From Staphylococcus saccharolyticus (GTDB lineage Bacteria; Bacillota; Bacilli; Staphylococcales; Staphylococcaceae), in contig NZ_UHDZ01000001.1 of assembly GCF_900458815.1 (NCBI RefSeq), forward strand, positions 1,922,001 to 1,986,000: 64,000 bases of DNA, in the 5' to 3' direction. The notes under the pieces were generated by a model. The model did no database searches and was not told the origin of the DNA. It was given only the letters and a program-made list of their open reading frames with translations. A program made the position numbers and the translations under genes. Each line of letters starts with the position of its first letter. The stretch's first letter is position 1. This document shows positions 29,949 to 42,272 of this stretch, piece after piece.

Positions 29949-30918
29949 GCGTCATATCCTCCTTACTCTCAGATAAATAAGCAAATATATCTTCACGTTT
30001 AAGTAAATATTGGCTTGTATTTTCTGAGGAATTAACAATCACTGCATCATGTTGCGCTAATGCCGAATAAATGTCGGCTATCTTTAGCGTATCGTTGACT
30101 TCTGGATAATTTGTCATTGCTGAAGTCTCATCAAGAGGTCGTTGTATGTTTAAATCTTTAATCTTAACTTGATTTTGAGCATTGTGATTAGATGAATCGA
30201 GATGGCTCCCCATAAATTGCTTTACAAATTCACTTTGAGGGTGTTGTTTAAATCCTTCGGGTGTGTTAATCTGTTCCACACGTCCATTATTTAACAGACA
30301 AATTCTATCTCCCAATTTCATTGCTTCTTGTATATCATGAGTAACAAAGACTATCGTTTTTTTGATTTTAGTTTGTAACTCAATCAAATCATCTTGCAGT
30401 TTTTCTCTATTGATTGGATCAAGTGCACTAAAAGGCTCATCCATAATAATAACAGGAGGATTTGCTGCAAGCGCTCGTACAACGCCGACACGTTGCCTTT
30501 GACCCCCAGACAATTCATCTGGCTTTCTATGTTTAAATTGTTCGGGTTCTAATCCGACTATTTCCAATAATTCATCAACGCGTTGTTCAATATCTTTATC
30601 TTTCCACTTTTTCATTTGAGGTACTTGTGCAATATTTTCTTTAATTGTCATATGAGGAAATAGTGCAATTTGTTGAAGTACATACCCAATATCCCAACGC
30701 ATTTCATATACAGGATAATCACTTATAGGTTTGTCTTTAAAGTAAATATACCCCTCACTTAATGGAATTAAGCGATTAATCATTTTAAGTGTTGTTGTTT
30801 TACCACAACCTGAAGGCCCAATTAATACAAAAACCTCTCCTTCCTTAATATTAAAACTTACATTATCAACAGCAACATTCTCCCCATATCGTTTTGTTAC
30901 ATTCTTAAACTTAATCAC
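29941..30918 (-). CDS. opuCA: glycine betaine/carnitine/choline ABC transporter ATP-binding protein
   Basis: The ABC ATPase of the osmolyte transporter, about 325 residues. Walker A is GPSGCGKTT, the signature is LSGGQRQRVG, Walker B is PVIIMDEPFSALD and the H-loop is FVTHD. After residue 240 a C-terminal regulatory extension follows in which CBS-like sequence is degenerate or short. The GTG at 30918 follows GAAGGTGAG; an ATG six codons upstream has no ribosome site. It is the first gene of the two-gene operon. Intact. The 30937-31125 gap is AT-rich and holds presumed promoter DNA. Confidence 0.87.
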   Translation of the reverse strand: MIKFKNVTKRYGENVAVDNVSFNIKEGEVFVLIGPSGCGKTTTLKMINRLIPLSEGYIYFKDKPISDYPVYEMRWDIGYVLQQIALFPHMTIKENIAQVPQMKKWKDKDIEQRVDELLEIVGLEPEQFKHRKPDELSGGQRQRVGVVRALAANPPVIIMDEPFSALDPINREKLQDDLIELQTKIKKTIVFVTHDIQEAMKLGDRICLLNNGRVEQINTPEGFKQHPQSEFVKQFMGSHLDSSNHNAQNQVKIKDLNIQRPLDETSAMTNYPEVNDTLKIADIYSALAQHDAVIVNSSENTSQYLLKREDIFAYLSESKEDMTHA

Positions 30919-31125
30919 ATTCTCACCTTCATTCACGCTACTTAAAGTAGACCATTTTAATCTATATTACCTATTAAATCATTTTTAATTGAAAATTGAC
31001 ATTTTATTGATATCTAAGTTTTCATTTAATTTAAATTACATATAATCTTTACAGGTTCCAAAAAATTGCTGTAACAATCATTGTGTTTAAAATCATTTAA
31101 GTTGTTAGAAAAAATTCCAAATAAA

Positions 31126-31150
31126 AAACGACAAAATCTATTTGTCGTTG
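31126..31150 (-). terminator. terminator after recQ
   Basis: AACGACAAA (31127-31135) pairs with TTTGTCGTT (31141-31149). On the minus strand the stem is followed by TTTTTATTT. Confidence 0.8.
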
Positions 31151-31158
31151 TAAAAATT

Positions 31159-32937
31159 TTAAATTCTAGTTTTGTAGCTTTGTATTTTTTTCATAAATTT
31201 AGGGCAATAATGCTTTAATTTATAACTACCCACACCATCAATTGCTATCATGTCTTGTTTCGTCTCCGGCTTACGTTTAGCAAATTCTTCAAGTGTATAG
31301 TCAGAGAAAATACTTACAGGTGCAATACCTAATTTTTGACTTAATTGCCTGCGAACTTCAACAAGTTCACTGTAGAGTACTCTGTCAACACCTTCTGCTG
31401 TATTGATAAAGACCTTTTCTTTACTCTTTCTTTTAAATGGCGTTGTATATACCTTTATGCTATCGTTAAGAAGTTTTTTAACGGAATCATCACAAATCAA
31501 TATTTCATCATTTTCATTAAGATATCCTTTAAAACGTAACTCATCAATGAGATGCGCTAACTCTGAAGTAGTATAATCCTTCATTAAACCATGCTTTGTC
31601 AACTGGTGATAGTCATTGTATTTAATGTAATCAGTCATTTCCCCACGCAATACTTGAATAATAACGCTATAGCTTTCTTGTTGTTTCATACGTGCAATAC
31701 AACTAATAATCATTTTTGCCTCTCGTGTCATATCATATGTTTTATTTTCTTGTACACAATTACTACACTGATGACACTCTTCTAATTTTTCGTTAGGCTC
31801 AAAATAATGCACAATAGTAGCTTCTAAACATTTTTTTGTTTTAGTATATTGAATCATTTTAGTGAGCTTCTCACCCATTTTGTCTTTATAATCATCATCT
31901 GCTTGAGACACTGTTATAAAGTATTCATGTAATCCTTTGTCACGTTCGCTAAATAAAAGAATGCATTCACTTTTTAAACCATCACGTCCCGCACGACCTG
32001 CCTCTTGATAGTAAGATTCTATGTCACCTGGCATATTATAGTGAATAACGTAACGCACATTAGATTTATCAATACCCATACCAAATGCATTAGTTGCCAC
32101 TACTACATCTACATGGTCATATAAAAAATCATTTTGAGCTTCTTCACGTTCCTTATTAGTCAAACCGGCATGATAGATAGTACTTTTCACTTCTTCATTT
32201 TCAAATGCTTCATTCAATTCTTCTACTTGTTTACGTGTAGAACAATAAATAATTCCTGACTGTCCTTCATGACTCGTTACATAGTCAACCACAAACTTTT
32301 GTCTTTGATACGTAGTATTAACTCTAAAAATTAAGTTTCGACGTTTTGTACTTGTTTTAATTTCATCATTCTTAGCTATATTTAGTTTCGCCATAATATC
32401 TTGTTGAACTTCAACAGTCGCTGTGGCAGTTAACGCCACTACAGTATAATTTTGAGGTAGCGAATATACTTTATGAATCACACTCTGATAGCTAGGTCTG
32501 AAGTCATGACCCCACTTAGAAATACAATGAGCCTCATCAAATGCAATAAGATGTATATCAACTTTTCTTAGCAAACTTAAGAAATATGAATTTTCAAAGC
32601 GTTCAGGTGCAACGTATAAAAATTGAATCTGTCCTTGTATGAGCCTCTCCTCTATTTCCATTTGTTGTTTCTGAGTTAGACTGCTATTTAAATAAGCAGC
32701 TTGAATCCCCATTGCCTTAAGTTGATCTACTTGGTCTTTCATTAAAGATATTAGCGGGCTAATAACAATAGTTGTACCTCCAAGCATAAGACCTGGCACT
32801 TGATAACATATGGATTTACCACCACCAGTTGGAAGAACTCCAAGAGTATTATGATGATTAAGTATTTTGGATATGATCTCCTCTTGCCCTGGTCGAAATG
32901 TTTTGTAACCAAAATAATGCGATAAAGTTTCTTGCAT
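31159..32937 (-). CDS. recQ: ATP-dependent DNA helicase RecQ
   Basis: A 3'-5' superfamily 2 helicase used in recombination repair, 592 residues. Motif I is TGGGKSICYQ, motif II is DEAH in LIAFDEAHCISKWGHDFRP (with the RecQ aromatic loop), motif III is ALTATA and motif VI is QEAGRAGRDG. A zinc-binding RQC subdomain has cysteines in KKCLEATIVHYF and CHQCSNC. The HRDC domain is at the C-terminus (TLEEFAKRKPETKQDM, GVGSYKLKHY). It starts 14 bases after the ABC-F frame ends, behind AGGGGAATG, so it was transcribed with that gene. Intact. Confidence 0.95.
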   Translation of the reverse strand: MQETLSHYFGYKTFRPGQEEIISKILNHHNTLGVLPTGGGKSICYQVPGLMLGGTTIVISPLISLMKDQVDQLKAMGIQAAYLNSSLTQKQQMEIEERLIQGQIQFLYVAPERFENSYFLSLLRKVDIHLIAFDEAHCISKWGHDFRPSYQSVIHKVYSLPQNYTVVALTATATVEVQQDIMAKLNIAKNDEIKTSTKRRNLIFRVNTTYQRQKFVVDYVTSHEGQSGIIYCSTRKQVEELNEAFENEEVKSTIYHAGLTNKEREEAQNDFLYDHVDVVVATNAFGMGIDKSNVRYVIHYNMPGDIESYYQEAGRAGRDGLKSECILLFSERDKGLHEYFITVSQADDDYKDKMGEKLTKMIQYTKTKKCLEATIVHYFEPNEKLEECHQCSNCVQENKTYDMTREAKMIISCIARMKQQESYSVIIQVLRGEMTDYIKYNDYHQLTKHGLMKDYTTSELAHLIDELRFKGYLNENDEILICDDSVKKLLNDSIKVYTTPFKRKSKEKVFINTAEGVDRVLYSELVEVRRQLSQKLGIAPVSIFSDYTLEEFAKRKPETKQDMIAIDGVGSYKLKHYCPKFMKKIQSYKTRI

Positions 32938-32950
32938 GATTACATTCCCC

Positions 32951-34831
32951 TCATTTTTCTAATATTTCTTCAAGTTCACTCCATCTCATGATGTCTTCTT
33001 CATATGTTTGTTCAAGCTCTTGTTTTTCTTTATTAAGTTCTTTGATTTTAGCATAATCTGCACTTGCGTTAACCATTTCTTCTTCAATTTCTTTTAAACG
33101 AGTTTCAGTCGTATCGATACGTGACATTATCATTTCATATTCTAACTTTTCTTTATAAGAAAGCCCAGATTTTTTCTTAATTGTGACTTTTTTTAGACTG
33201 TTGATTCGTCTGCCTAGCCATTGTTACTTGACGTCTTTGTCTTTTTTATAAGCTTCATAATCTTCAAATGAACCAATAATTTTCTCCATTTGACCATCAT
33301 GAATAAACCAATATTCTTGTGCAACCTTATTAAGAAAATAACGATCATGACTCACTGTAACGACAGATCCACCAAAATCATCAATATAATCCTCTAGTAT
33401 AGTAAGTGTTTCCGTGTCTAAATCATTAATTGGCTCATCTAATAACAAAACATTGGGTTTATGAACAAGTAATCATAATAAATAGAGACGCTTTTGTTCA
33501 CCACCTGAAAGTTTATATATCTTTTTACCATGGGTCGAACTAGGGAATAAAAAGCGTTCTAACAATTGCGTAACAGAAATTAACGTTCCGTCTTTTTCTC
33601 TAGCCATTTCACTTTCTTCACGAAGATAATCAATCATTCGAATATCTCGATCTAATGTCTCTTCAGTTTGTTTAAAATATGCAACTTTAACTGTTTGACC
33701 AACCTTTAATTCACCTTCAAAATCTTGATTCTCTTTACTTAAAATATTCAGCATGCTCGTTTTACCAGCACCATTGGGACCTACTATTCCTATGCGTTTT
33801 CCACTTTGGATGATTCCAGATATATTTTCAAATAACACTTTGTTATTGACCTTTTTAGTGAGATACTTCAACTCATAAACTTGCTTGCCTAATCTGGAAA
33901 ATGCAATATTAAGCTCGCCCTTATCTTGAAAATGCTGTCCCTTAACTTCTGCTTCAAGATTATTAAAACGATTAATACGTGCTTGTTGTTTAGTTGTTCG
34001 AGCCTTAGCACCTGCACGCATCCATGCTAATTCTTGTTTGTACAAAGCCTTTTGTTTATCTTGTTGTTTTTGTTCAATTAACTCATGTTCAGCACACATT
34101 GCTATGTAATCTTCATAATTACCTGGATATGTTTTTAATTTACCTCTATCCAGTTCTATAATTCGCGTTGATACCTCATTTAAAAAGTAACGATCATGTG
34201 TTACAAACAAAACAGTATAAGGATATTGTTTAACATAATTAATCAACCAATTAATTGATTCAAAATCCAAATGGTTCGTTGGTTCATCTAGTAATAATAA
34301 ATCTGGTTGTTCAATTAACGTTTTTGCTAACACTACACGTTTCTGTTGACCACCAGAAAATTCCCATACCTTCTTTTTCATATCATTAATTCCTAATTTA
34401 GACAGAATAGTTTTAATTTCTGCATTATAATCCCATGCATCATGTTTATCCATAGCCTCTTGAGCTTCCATCATGTTATTAAACTTAGTATCGCTTTGCT
34501 CTATTGCGTATGCATTTACCGCTCGGTCATAATTCTTAATAATGCTTAATGTTGTCGTGTCAGAGTTAAATACAGTTTCAAAAACTGTTTTATCACCATC
34601 TAAATCTTGCTTTTGAGATGAATAGCGAATTCGATAATGGTTGGGATGTGTAATATTCGCAGTAAAATCCTCATCTAGACCACCAATAACTTTAAGAAGA
34701 GTACTTTTCCCTGTTCCATTTATACCAACTAAGCCAATCCTTTCGTTTTCAGATATGGACAAGTTGAGATTATCGAAAATGACTTTATCTGCATAGGATT
34801 TATTTAAATGTTCAATTTTGTATGCTTCCAT
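32951..34831 (-). pseudogene. ABC-F family ATPase (Uup type), two in-frame stops
   Basis: ABC-F proteins are soluble twin-ATPase factors acting on the ribosome. The first ATPase is whole (GINGTGKSTLL, SGGQQKRVVLAK, LLLDEPTNHLD), then a linker and the second Walker A (GPNGAGKTSML) and SGGEQKRLYLL. There TGA at about 33470-33472 stops translation. The same frame continues with LLVHKPNVLLLDEPINDLD (Thr to Ile in the D-loop), another stop TAA near 33222, and a C-terminal coiled coil (TETRLKEIEEEMVNASAD...) typical of Uup, ending at 32951. Without the second Walker B the second site is dead. CGA to TGA would explain the first stop. Confidence 0.85.
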
Positions 34832-34958
34832 GCTTATCTTCCTTTTTAAATATCGAATATTATCAACTATCGAATTTTCAAAATAATTTTGTTAAACTTA
34901 ATTCAGTTCTATATATTATACACCTTTTTAGGATGAAATGATACAAGGAGCGCTAGAT

Positions 34959-35768
34959 ATGTCAGAATTATTCCAAAATCTACCACCTTATATTCAATCT
35001 CTTATAGCTGGTATAATTACGTGGTTACTTACTGCTTTAGGAGCTGCAGCAGTGTTCATATTCAAAAAAGTGAATGATAAAATTTTAAATTCTATGCAAG
35101 GATTCGCAGCAGGAATAATGATTGCTGCAAGCTTTTGGTCTCTATTACCAGCAATCGCGTCTAGTAAAGGAAGTACAATGCCGTGGCTACCAGCAGCTAT
35201 TGGATTTATACTTAGCTGTGTATTTATTAGAGCCTTAGATCATATTATTCCTCACATTCATCAAAATGCCCAAGACAAAAGTCAGCAACAAGAAGGCGTC
35301 AATACTTCGCTTGGTAAAAATACTTTACTTGTATTAGCAATTACACTTCATAATATACCAGAAGGTTTATCCATAGGTGTTGCATTTGGAGGAGTTGTTT
35401 CTGGTAATAGCCAAGCTACTTTTTTAGGTGCACTTGGACTGGCAATAGGTATCGGAATTCAAAATATTCCTGAAGGTGCCGCATTGTCAATGCCAATTCG
35501 TGCGGCAGGAGCATCACGTTAGAAATCATTTAATTATGGTCAAACATCTGCAATAGTCGAACCTATTTTTGCAACAATCGGTGCAGCAGCCATTTTAGTC
35601 GTTAATCCTATCTTGCCATATGCCTTAGCCTTTGCTGCTGGAGCAATGATATTTGTCGTTGTTGAAGAATTACCAGATTCTCAATCAAGCAATAACACAG
35701 ATTTAGCAACATTAAGTTTGATGATTGGTTTTACAATTATGATGATTCTAGATGTTGCACTTGGATAA
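34959..35768 (+). pseudogene. ZIP family metal transporter, in-frame stop
   Basis: A ~269-residue ZIP (GufA-like) transporter for zinc or other divalent metals. TM4 and TM5 carry the metal-binding motifs ITLHNIPEGLSIGVAFGG and GLAIGIGIQNIPEGAALS. After GASR a TAG at 35521-35523 stops the frame, which then runs on without further stops through [16 protein letters not shown] and EELPDSQSS to TAA at 35766-35768. TGG to TAG would explain it. Three membrane segments would be lost. The start at 34959 follows AAGGAGCG. The TAG is the only lesion seen. Confidence 0.85.
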
Positions 35769-35883
35769 GAAAAAACAGTATTATCTAAATCGTTTATTAC
35801 AAAGAGCTTAAAAGTTGCTTCATTATTTCCAGCTTCTTAATGTAATTAGCCTATTAAAAATTTTATTTATAATCTATATTCAA

Positions 35884-35935
35884 ATGACTCTCAGTTATTT
35901 TGACGTAATTTGTAAAAGAATCTGAGAGCCGTTTT
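35884..35935 (+). terminator. hairpin downstream of the ZIP gene
   Basis: GACTCTCAG (about 35886-35894) pairs with CTGAGAGCC over a long loop and is followed by GTTTT. It is a probable terminator for the + strand ZIP transcript. Confidence 0.5.
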
Positions 35936-35948
35936 ATGTAAAACTAAA

Positions 35949-35995
35949 AAACTGGAGTAAGTAGCTTAGAATAGCACACTTACTCCAGTTTAATA
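35949..35995 (-). terminator. terminator of ltaS
   Basis: Perfect arms AACTGGAGTAAGT (35950-35962) and ACTTACTCCAGTT (35978-35990) are flanked by an A-rich stretch that gives a T-tract on the minus strand. It is directly after ltaS. Confidence 0.85.
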
Positions 35996-36002
35996 TTCAA
36001 TA

Positions 36003-38069
<2,067 letters not shown>

Positions 38070-38525
38070 TCATTATTTAATAATCTAAATTATATACTGT
38101 TTTCAGGCAATTCAAATATTTGTTGGTTGTCTTTCAAATTGCTTTATATATCGTTAAATCAAGTGAATACAGTTCTTTTTTACTTGTATATGATTGTTAT
38201 ATTTAATGAGTTAAACTCGTATCTTAATGAATAAATAGTATGTTCGTTCTTTTAATGATGTTAACTTTTTATTAAGAAACAACGATGTTTGTAATCATAT
38301 TGTAATAATGATACATAGTTCAATTAATAAATATATAGTATTATGAGTTAAATATCAAGTGAAAACACGCTTTATAAGTAAGTTGTCAATACCATCAAAC
38401 GATTGGTCTAATAATTTTTACACAATTCTTATATAAAACATTTCATTATTATAGATATTTATAAACTTCTTTACATCAGTCTAAAGAATGATTGCGCAAA
38501 GCTTTTTAGATTTAATAGCCATATC

Positions 38526-39530
38526 TTACTTTAACATCTCCAATTGCATCCTATATTCAATTCCATGGAACAATTGATTCAGCCAGTTGCTATATTTGAT
38601 TAGATTTTTCTCAGCAGTTTCAACATCAATAAATTGAAACTTTAGTTTTGACCCCTGTGGTTTTTGAGCTAGTTTAGTTAAATGATAACTAGCGATTGTG
38701 CCAATTTGGGGATAACTCCCTAGAGTATAATGATCGTTCAATAACACAATGGGTGTCCCGTCTCTTTTAACTTGAATCGTTCCTCTTTTAACGGATTGGT
38801 GTGCAGGCATATCATCGTAATAGGCTTTAATTTTTTGGCCATCTAATATCATGCCAACTCGATTAGTTTTACTAGAAACCTTATAATCTGCCATTGTAAA
38901 ACGTCGTATTGCATTCTTTTTAAAATCTTTTGTACCTTTATTTTTTATAACATGGAAGACATCTGAAATATAATTGAAGGATAACGCATAGCTGTTAATT
39001 CCCCAATCAGTTGTACGGCTTTCAGTTAAGTTATTAAACAATTTATAGTGTCTTTTAGAATAATCACGTTTAAAATCTATCTCATCACCTTTTTTAAGCT
39101 TCCTACCTTTAAAACCACCAATTTTCACATTGAAATCTGTCGAAGTAGAGTTTAACCATTCATCTAATTTAAAGCCTCCACCAACTGCAAGATAAACGCG
39201 TGAAGTGCGACTCGTTTCATTAAATTTTAACACTTCACCTTTATTAATAAGATAAAGTTTATTAGGATAAATCTTCATATTTTGAGTTTCAGCTTTGAAA
39301 TTACCACCTGTTAAAGCAATTAATGCTGGCTCCGTAAAGCGTATTGACGCCATTTTATGAGTCATTTCAAGAGTGGCCTCATTCTTATCATTAGCAACAA
39401 GTCGATTTGCTATTTCATGGGCTAATTCGTCTAGTGCCCCTCCTGGAATAACACCATCATGCTCATAACCTTTTCTCCCAAAATCTTGAAAGCTACTAAA
39501 AAGACCACTATGTTCTATTATGATTGACAT
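38526..39530 (-). CDS. pxpC: 5-oxoprolinase subunit C (PxpC/KipA, biotin-dependent carboxyltransferase-like)
   Basis: A 334-residue protein of the KipA/PxpC family (AHS2/CT-C-D domain), which with PxpB and PxpA makes an ATP-dependent 5-oxoprolinase. Motifs include GLFSSFQDFGRKGYEHDGVIPGG at the start, ALTGGNFKAE near 75, and the RVGMILDG segment and GTPIVLLNDHYTLGSYPQIG in the second half. It overlaps pxpB by 13 bases, indicating coupled translation. No pxpA (LamB/YcsF) is within this window, so either it lies elsewhere or the pair has another role. Intact. Confidence 0.85.
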   Translation of the reverse strand: MSIIIEHSGLFSSFQDFGRKGYEHDGVIPGGALDELAHEIANRLVANDKNEATLEMTHKMASIRFTEPALIALTGGNFKAETQNMKIYPNKLYLINKGEVLKFNETSRTSRVYLAVGGGFKLDEWLNSTSTDFNVKIGGFKGRKLKKGDEIDFKRDYSKRHYKLFNNLTESRTTDWGINSYALSFNYISDVFHVIKNKGTKDFKKNAIRRFTMADYKVSSKTNRVGMILDGQKIKAYYDDMPAHQSVKRGTIQVKRDGTPIVLLNDHYTLGSYPQIGTIASYHLTKLAQKPQGSKLKFQFIDVETAEKNLIKYSNWLNQLFHGIEYRMQLEMLK

Positions 39531-40225
39531 TTTTTAAAATCTCCTAGTTCAATTTCATTTTGCTCTTTAGCCGAAAACGTGACACTGTCCCCTAATTTTA
39601 ATAAAGTAAAGTCATTTTGCTCTGGGAAGAATAATTGTAATGGCGTATAACCAATGATCAACCAATCGTTATAAGTGTCAGTAGTAACAATCCCACATTT
39701 TTTCCCTTCAATAATTACCGAACCACTTGGAATAAATTTTTTCTTTTTACTTGTATGATTAACATGTAATATTTTGTTCATTCCCGTAAGATAAGGGAAC
39801 CCTGGAGAGTAGCCCATCATAGAAACAAAATAAGTTTCTTTAGTGTGTAGTTTAATAAAATCTTCGAGTTTAAGTTTTAGATGTGTTAATAAGTCTGTTA
39901 AGTCTGGACCAAATTTACCCCCATAAATAATAGGTACTTTAACAGGTCGTTGATGATTATAGTTATGCTTAATCTCTAAACGAATTGAATCGATAAGCAC
40001 TTTCATGTATAAAAATGGTGATTGAATTCGATGATGTTTAATCATATCTCTAGCGTCATAACATATCATTAAATCAGATTCAGTTGGCATTATTTCAGTA
40101 ATAAATGGATATTCTCTATCAATTAAACATGCTCTCAAAGCTAACAAATCTTTAGTAAGATTTTGAGATACATCTTTTTCTATAGCTACTACAATTGCTT
40201 GGTCGCCTTGACTATATATTTTCAT
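39518..40225 (-). CDS. pxpB: 5-oxoprolinase subunit B (PxpB/KipI)
   Basis: A 235-residue KipI/PxpB (AHS1) protein. The family motif MMGYSPGFPYLTGM lies near residue 140, followed by IPSGSVIIEGKKCGIVTT and DWLIIGYTPLQLF. In Bacillus the name KipI refers to inhibition of a sporulation kinase. Staphylococci do not sporulate, so the oxoprolinase role is more likely. It starts at ATG 40225 behind GGGGTGAA and overlaps pxpC at its end. Intact. Confidence 0.85.
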   Translation of the reverse strand: MKIYSQGDQAIVVAIEKDVSQNLTKDLLALRACLIDREYPFITEIMPTESDLMICYDARDMIKHHRIQSPFLYMKVLIDSIRLEIKHNYNHQRPVKVPIIYGGKFGPDLTDLLTHLKLKLEDFIKLHTKETYFVSMMGYSPGFPYLTGMNKILHVNHTSKKKKFIPSGSVIIEGKKCGIVTTDTYNDWLIIGYTPLQLFFPEQNDFTLLKLGDSVTFSAKEQNEIELGDFKKCQS

Positions 40226-40243
40226 ATATTCACCCCATAAAAT

Positions 40244-40450
40244 TTAATGATGATAAAACACATTCATGATCATAATCAGTGGTGGTATTAAAGCTTTAAT
40301 GAACAAATACACTAAAATAAACGCACAAAGACTAGTTAGAGTTGTGGAAACTCTCGCAAAAAACATCTTATTGTGTTGCATCATTTTCTTAACAATAGCT
40401 TTATTTATCATAACAAGCAGTATCAATATAACTAACCATAATATTGTCAT
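40244..40450 (-). CDS. small two-segment membrane protein
   Basis: A 68-residue hydrophobic protein with two membrane segments (about 2-15 and 36-62) separated by a basic loop (KKMMQHNKMFFARVS). A clear GAGGTAGCCT ribosome site precedes the ATG. It lies 18 bases upstream of pxpB and 50 bases after pabC, all on the same strand, so it may be part of a longer transcript. I do not recognise the family and assign no function. Size, start signal and gene packing argue that it is real. Confidence 0.6.
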   Translation of the reverse strand: MTILWLVILILLVMINKAIVKKMMQHNKMFFARVSTTLTSLCAFILVYLFIKALIPPLIMIMNVFYHH

Positions 40451-40500
40451 AGGCTACCTCATTAAAATTTTTATCATTACTATCCTTCTCAATTGTAATT

Positions 40501-41109
40501 TTATATATAAATTTTGACATCGGCAACCTCTCGCAAACTGTTGATTAAATACACACTAATTTGATTAGATTCCACTTTTTCTTTAAATGCATCGATATAA
40601 ATATCTTTCTCTTCAAGTTTGTCTTGATCAATGAGTGATTGGCGCATACATCCCAGAAGAAAATCTTCATTATAACTCGGTGTATATAACTCTTCATCTT
40701 CTTGAATTACAACATTTCCAATATCAAACTCTAATATCTTGCCTTTGACATCATAAAATAATATTAAATCTGTAACATGGTTGTGTTCTAAATATGCACG
40801 TTCTGTAGTTTTGTTAGTAACATACTTGTTATCAATTTCACTATTTTGTTCAACAAGACGCGCTGTAAAAATAGTTTTATATGGTAGCGATTGAATGTCA
40901 TAACTTATTCGACCATCTTTATTTAACGTTATTTTCAAACGATACTTCCCTTTGGAATAATTGACTAAAATAGTTTGAATACATTGATGCCAAAGCTGAT
41001 GATTAAAAATGAATTCCAATCGTTCACTCGATTTTGAAATCCTTTTAAAATGATAATCTAATCGAGGAATATGCCCATTATCAAGTTTCATTGTTTCAAA
41101 TAACTTCAT
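40501..41109 (-). CDS. pabC: aminodeoxychorismate lyase (PabC-like, aminotransferase class IV)
   Basis: A 202-residue PLP enzyme of fold type IV expected to release p-aminobenzoate and pyruvate from aminodeoxychorismate for folate synthesis. Family features are FETMKLDNGHIPRLDYHFKR at the N-terminus, LYTPSYNEDFLLGCMRQSLID and the late DAFKEKVESNQISVYLINSLREV. It is shorter than E. coli PabC (about 269), as is usual in staphylococci. The PLP lysine is less obvious in this short form and should be checked against homologues. It follows pabB by two bases. Confidence 0.85.
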   Translation of the reverse strand: MKLFETMKLDNGHIPRLDYHFKRISKSSERLEFIFNHQLWHQCIQTILVNYSKGKYRLKITLNKDGRISYDIQSLPYKTIFTARLVEQNSEIDNKYVTNKTTERAYLEHNHVTDLILFYDVKGKILEFDIGNVVIQEDEELYTPSYNEDFLLGCMRQSLIDQDKLEEKDIYIDAFKEKVESNQISVYLINSLREVADVKIYI

Positions 41110-41111
41110 TA

Positions 41112-42272
41112 TTATAATCGCTCCAAAATTTTGGTTTTATCGTAAAATTCTTGAACTTCATTTTCGGGAATTGAGTCAATTGTAATACCAGCACCCACAC
41201 CATAAATTGCCTCACCATTTATGTATTCAATCGTACGAATAGGTATATTAAAAATCATACGTTGATGAGGAAGCAATAAACCAATTGTTCCACAATAGAT
41301 GGAGCGTGGTGTATCCTCTAGCTTCTCTATATACTGCATCGTACTTATTTTAGGTGCACCTGTAATCGATCCACATGGGAAAAGTGCACTCATAATATCT
41401 ACAAGATTAATTTCGTTGCGTAATTGCCCGCTTACAGTACTTGTCATTTGGAAAACCGTCTCATATTGTTCAATTAAAAAAGGTTGATGTACTTGAATTG
41501 AACCGCTTTTAGAAATTCTAGTTATATCATTTCGTAATAAATCTACAATCATGACATTCTCAGCTTTATCTTTGGCAGAATGATTTAAAGCATACAATAG
41601 CCTTTTGTCCTCTTCTATTGATTGACCTCTCGGCATAGTTCCTTTCATTGGTTTACTCACAACGACATTTTTATCACCATTAAAGTCACCTTTTTGAAAA
41701 AAAAGTTCCGGTGAAATTGAGGCAACTTGAATATCAGGTGTATCTATTAATGCGGTATAATTACCATTGCTTGAACCAGTAAGCTTGTCATACAATTCTT
41801 TAATAGGGCAAATTATACTACTTTTTAATCGAGTAGTGTAATTGACTTGATATGTATAACCTTCCACGATAGCTTGTTGAATCAACTTAATTTTATTTAT
41901 CATACTTTCATTACTTTCATTGAACTGAAAAGTATGTGTTTTTAAATATGGCTTTTCATATAAAAAACATTGATTATTATTTAATTTCTTTGCATTTTTA
42001 AATGAATAAGCTGCAGCAAAAATATGTGTTTCGTTAAAATGTTTAACACTCATGTTTTGATTAAAAAAAGGTGCTGCTTCATAAGTAAGATAGAGCGCTA
42101 CATAACACCCTCTGTGCTGTTCCTTTTCAGCAAAGTTAATAACGTCGCCAACATCTTTTAAGCGATAAGCAATAATTTTATCAAGATGATGTTCCATCGT
42201 TAACTCATAATCAGTGAAGTCATTGTCGTTTTCATAGTAACGATATTTGAATTCAATATGCACATCTAACAC
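41112..42272 (-). CDS. pabB: aminodeoxychorismate synthase component I
   Basis: PabB converts chorismate and ammonia (from PabA) to 4-amino-4-deoxychorismate. The 386-residue protein carries the chorismate-binding domain motifs YQVNYTTRLKS, ISPELFFQKGD, SKPMKGTMPRG (the K of the PIKGT-like motif), HSAKDKAENVMIVDLLRND and the C-terminal CGSITGAPKISTMQ and YGVGAGITIDSIPENE. It overlaps pabA by 20 bases and pabC follows after two bases, so the three are an operon pabA-pabB-pabC. Intact. Confidence 0.93.
   Translation of the reverse strand: MLDVHIEFKYRYYENDNDFTDYELTMEHHLDKIIAYRLKDVGDVINFAEKEQHRGCYVALYLTYEAAPFFNQNMSVKHFNETHIFAAAYSFKNAKKLNNNQCFLYEKPYLKTHTFQFNESNESMINKIKLIQQAIVEGYTYQVNYTTRLKSSIICPIKELYDKLTGSSNGNYTALIDTPDIQVASISPELFFQKGDFNGDKNVVVSKPMKGTMPRGQSIEEDKRLLYALNHSAKDKAENVMIVDLLRNDITRISKSGSIQVHQPFLIEQYETVFQMTSTVSGQLRNEINLVDIMSALFPCGSITGAPKISTMQYIEKLEDTPRSIYCGTIGLLLPHQRMIFNIPIRTIEYINGEAIYGVGAGITIDSIPENEVQEFYDKTKILERL

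Noticed and set aside
39518..40225. KipI as an inhibitor of sporulation kinase
   Set aside because: That role is specific to Bacillus KinA; staphylococci lack sporulation, and the pairing with pxpC favours an oxoprolinase-type role.
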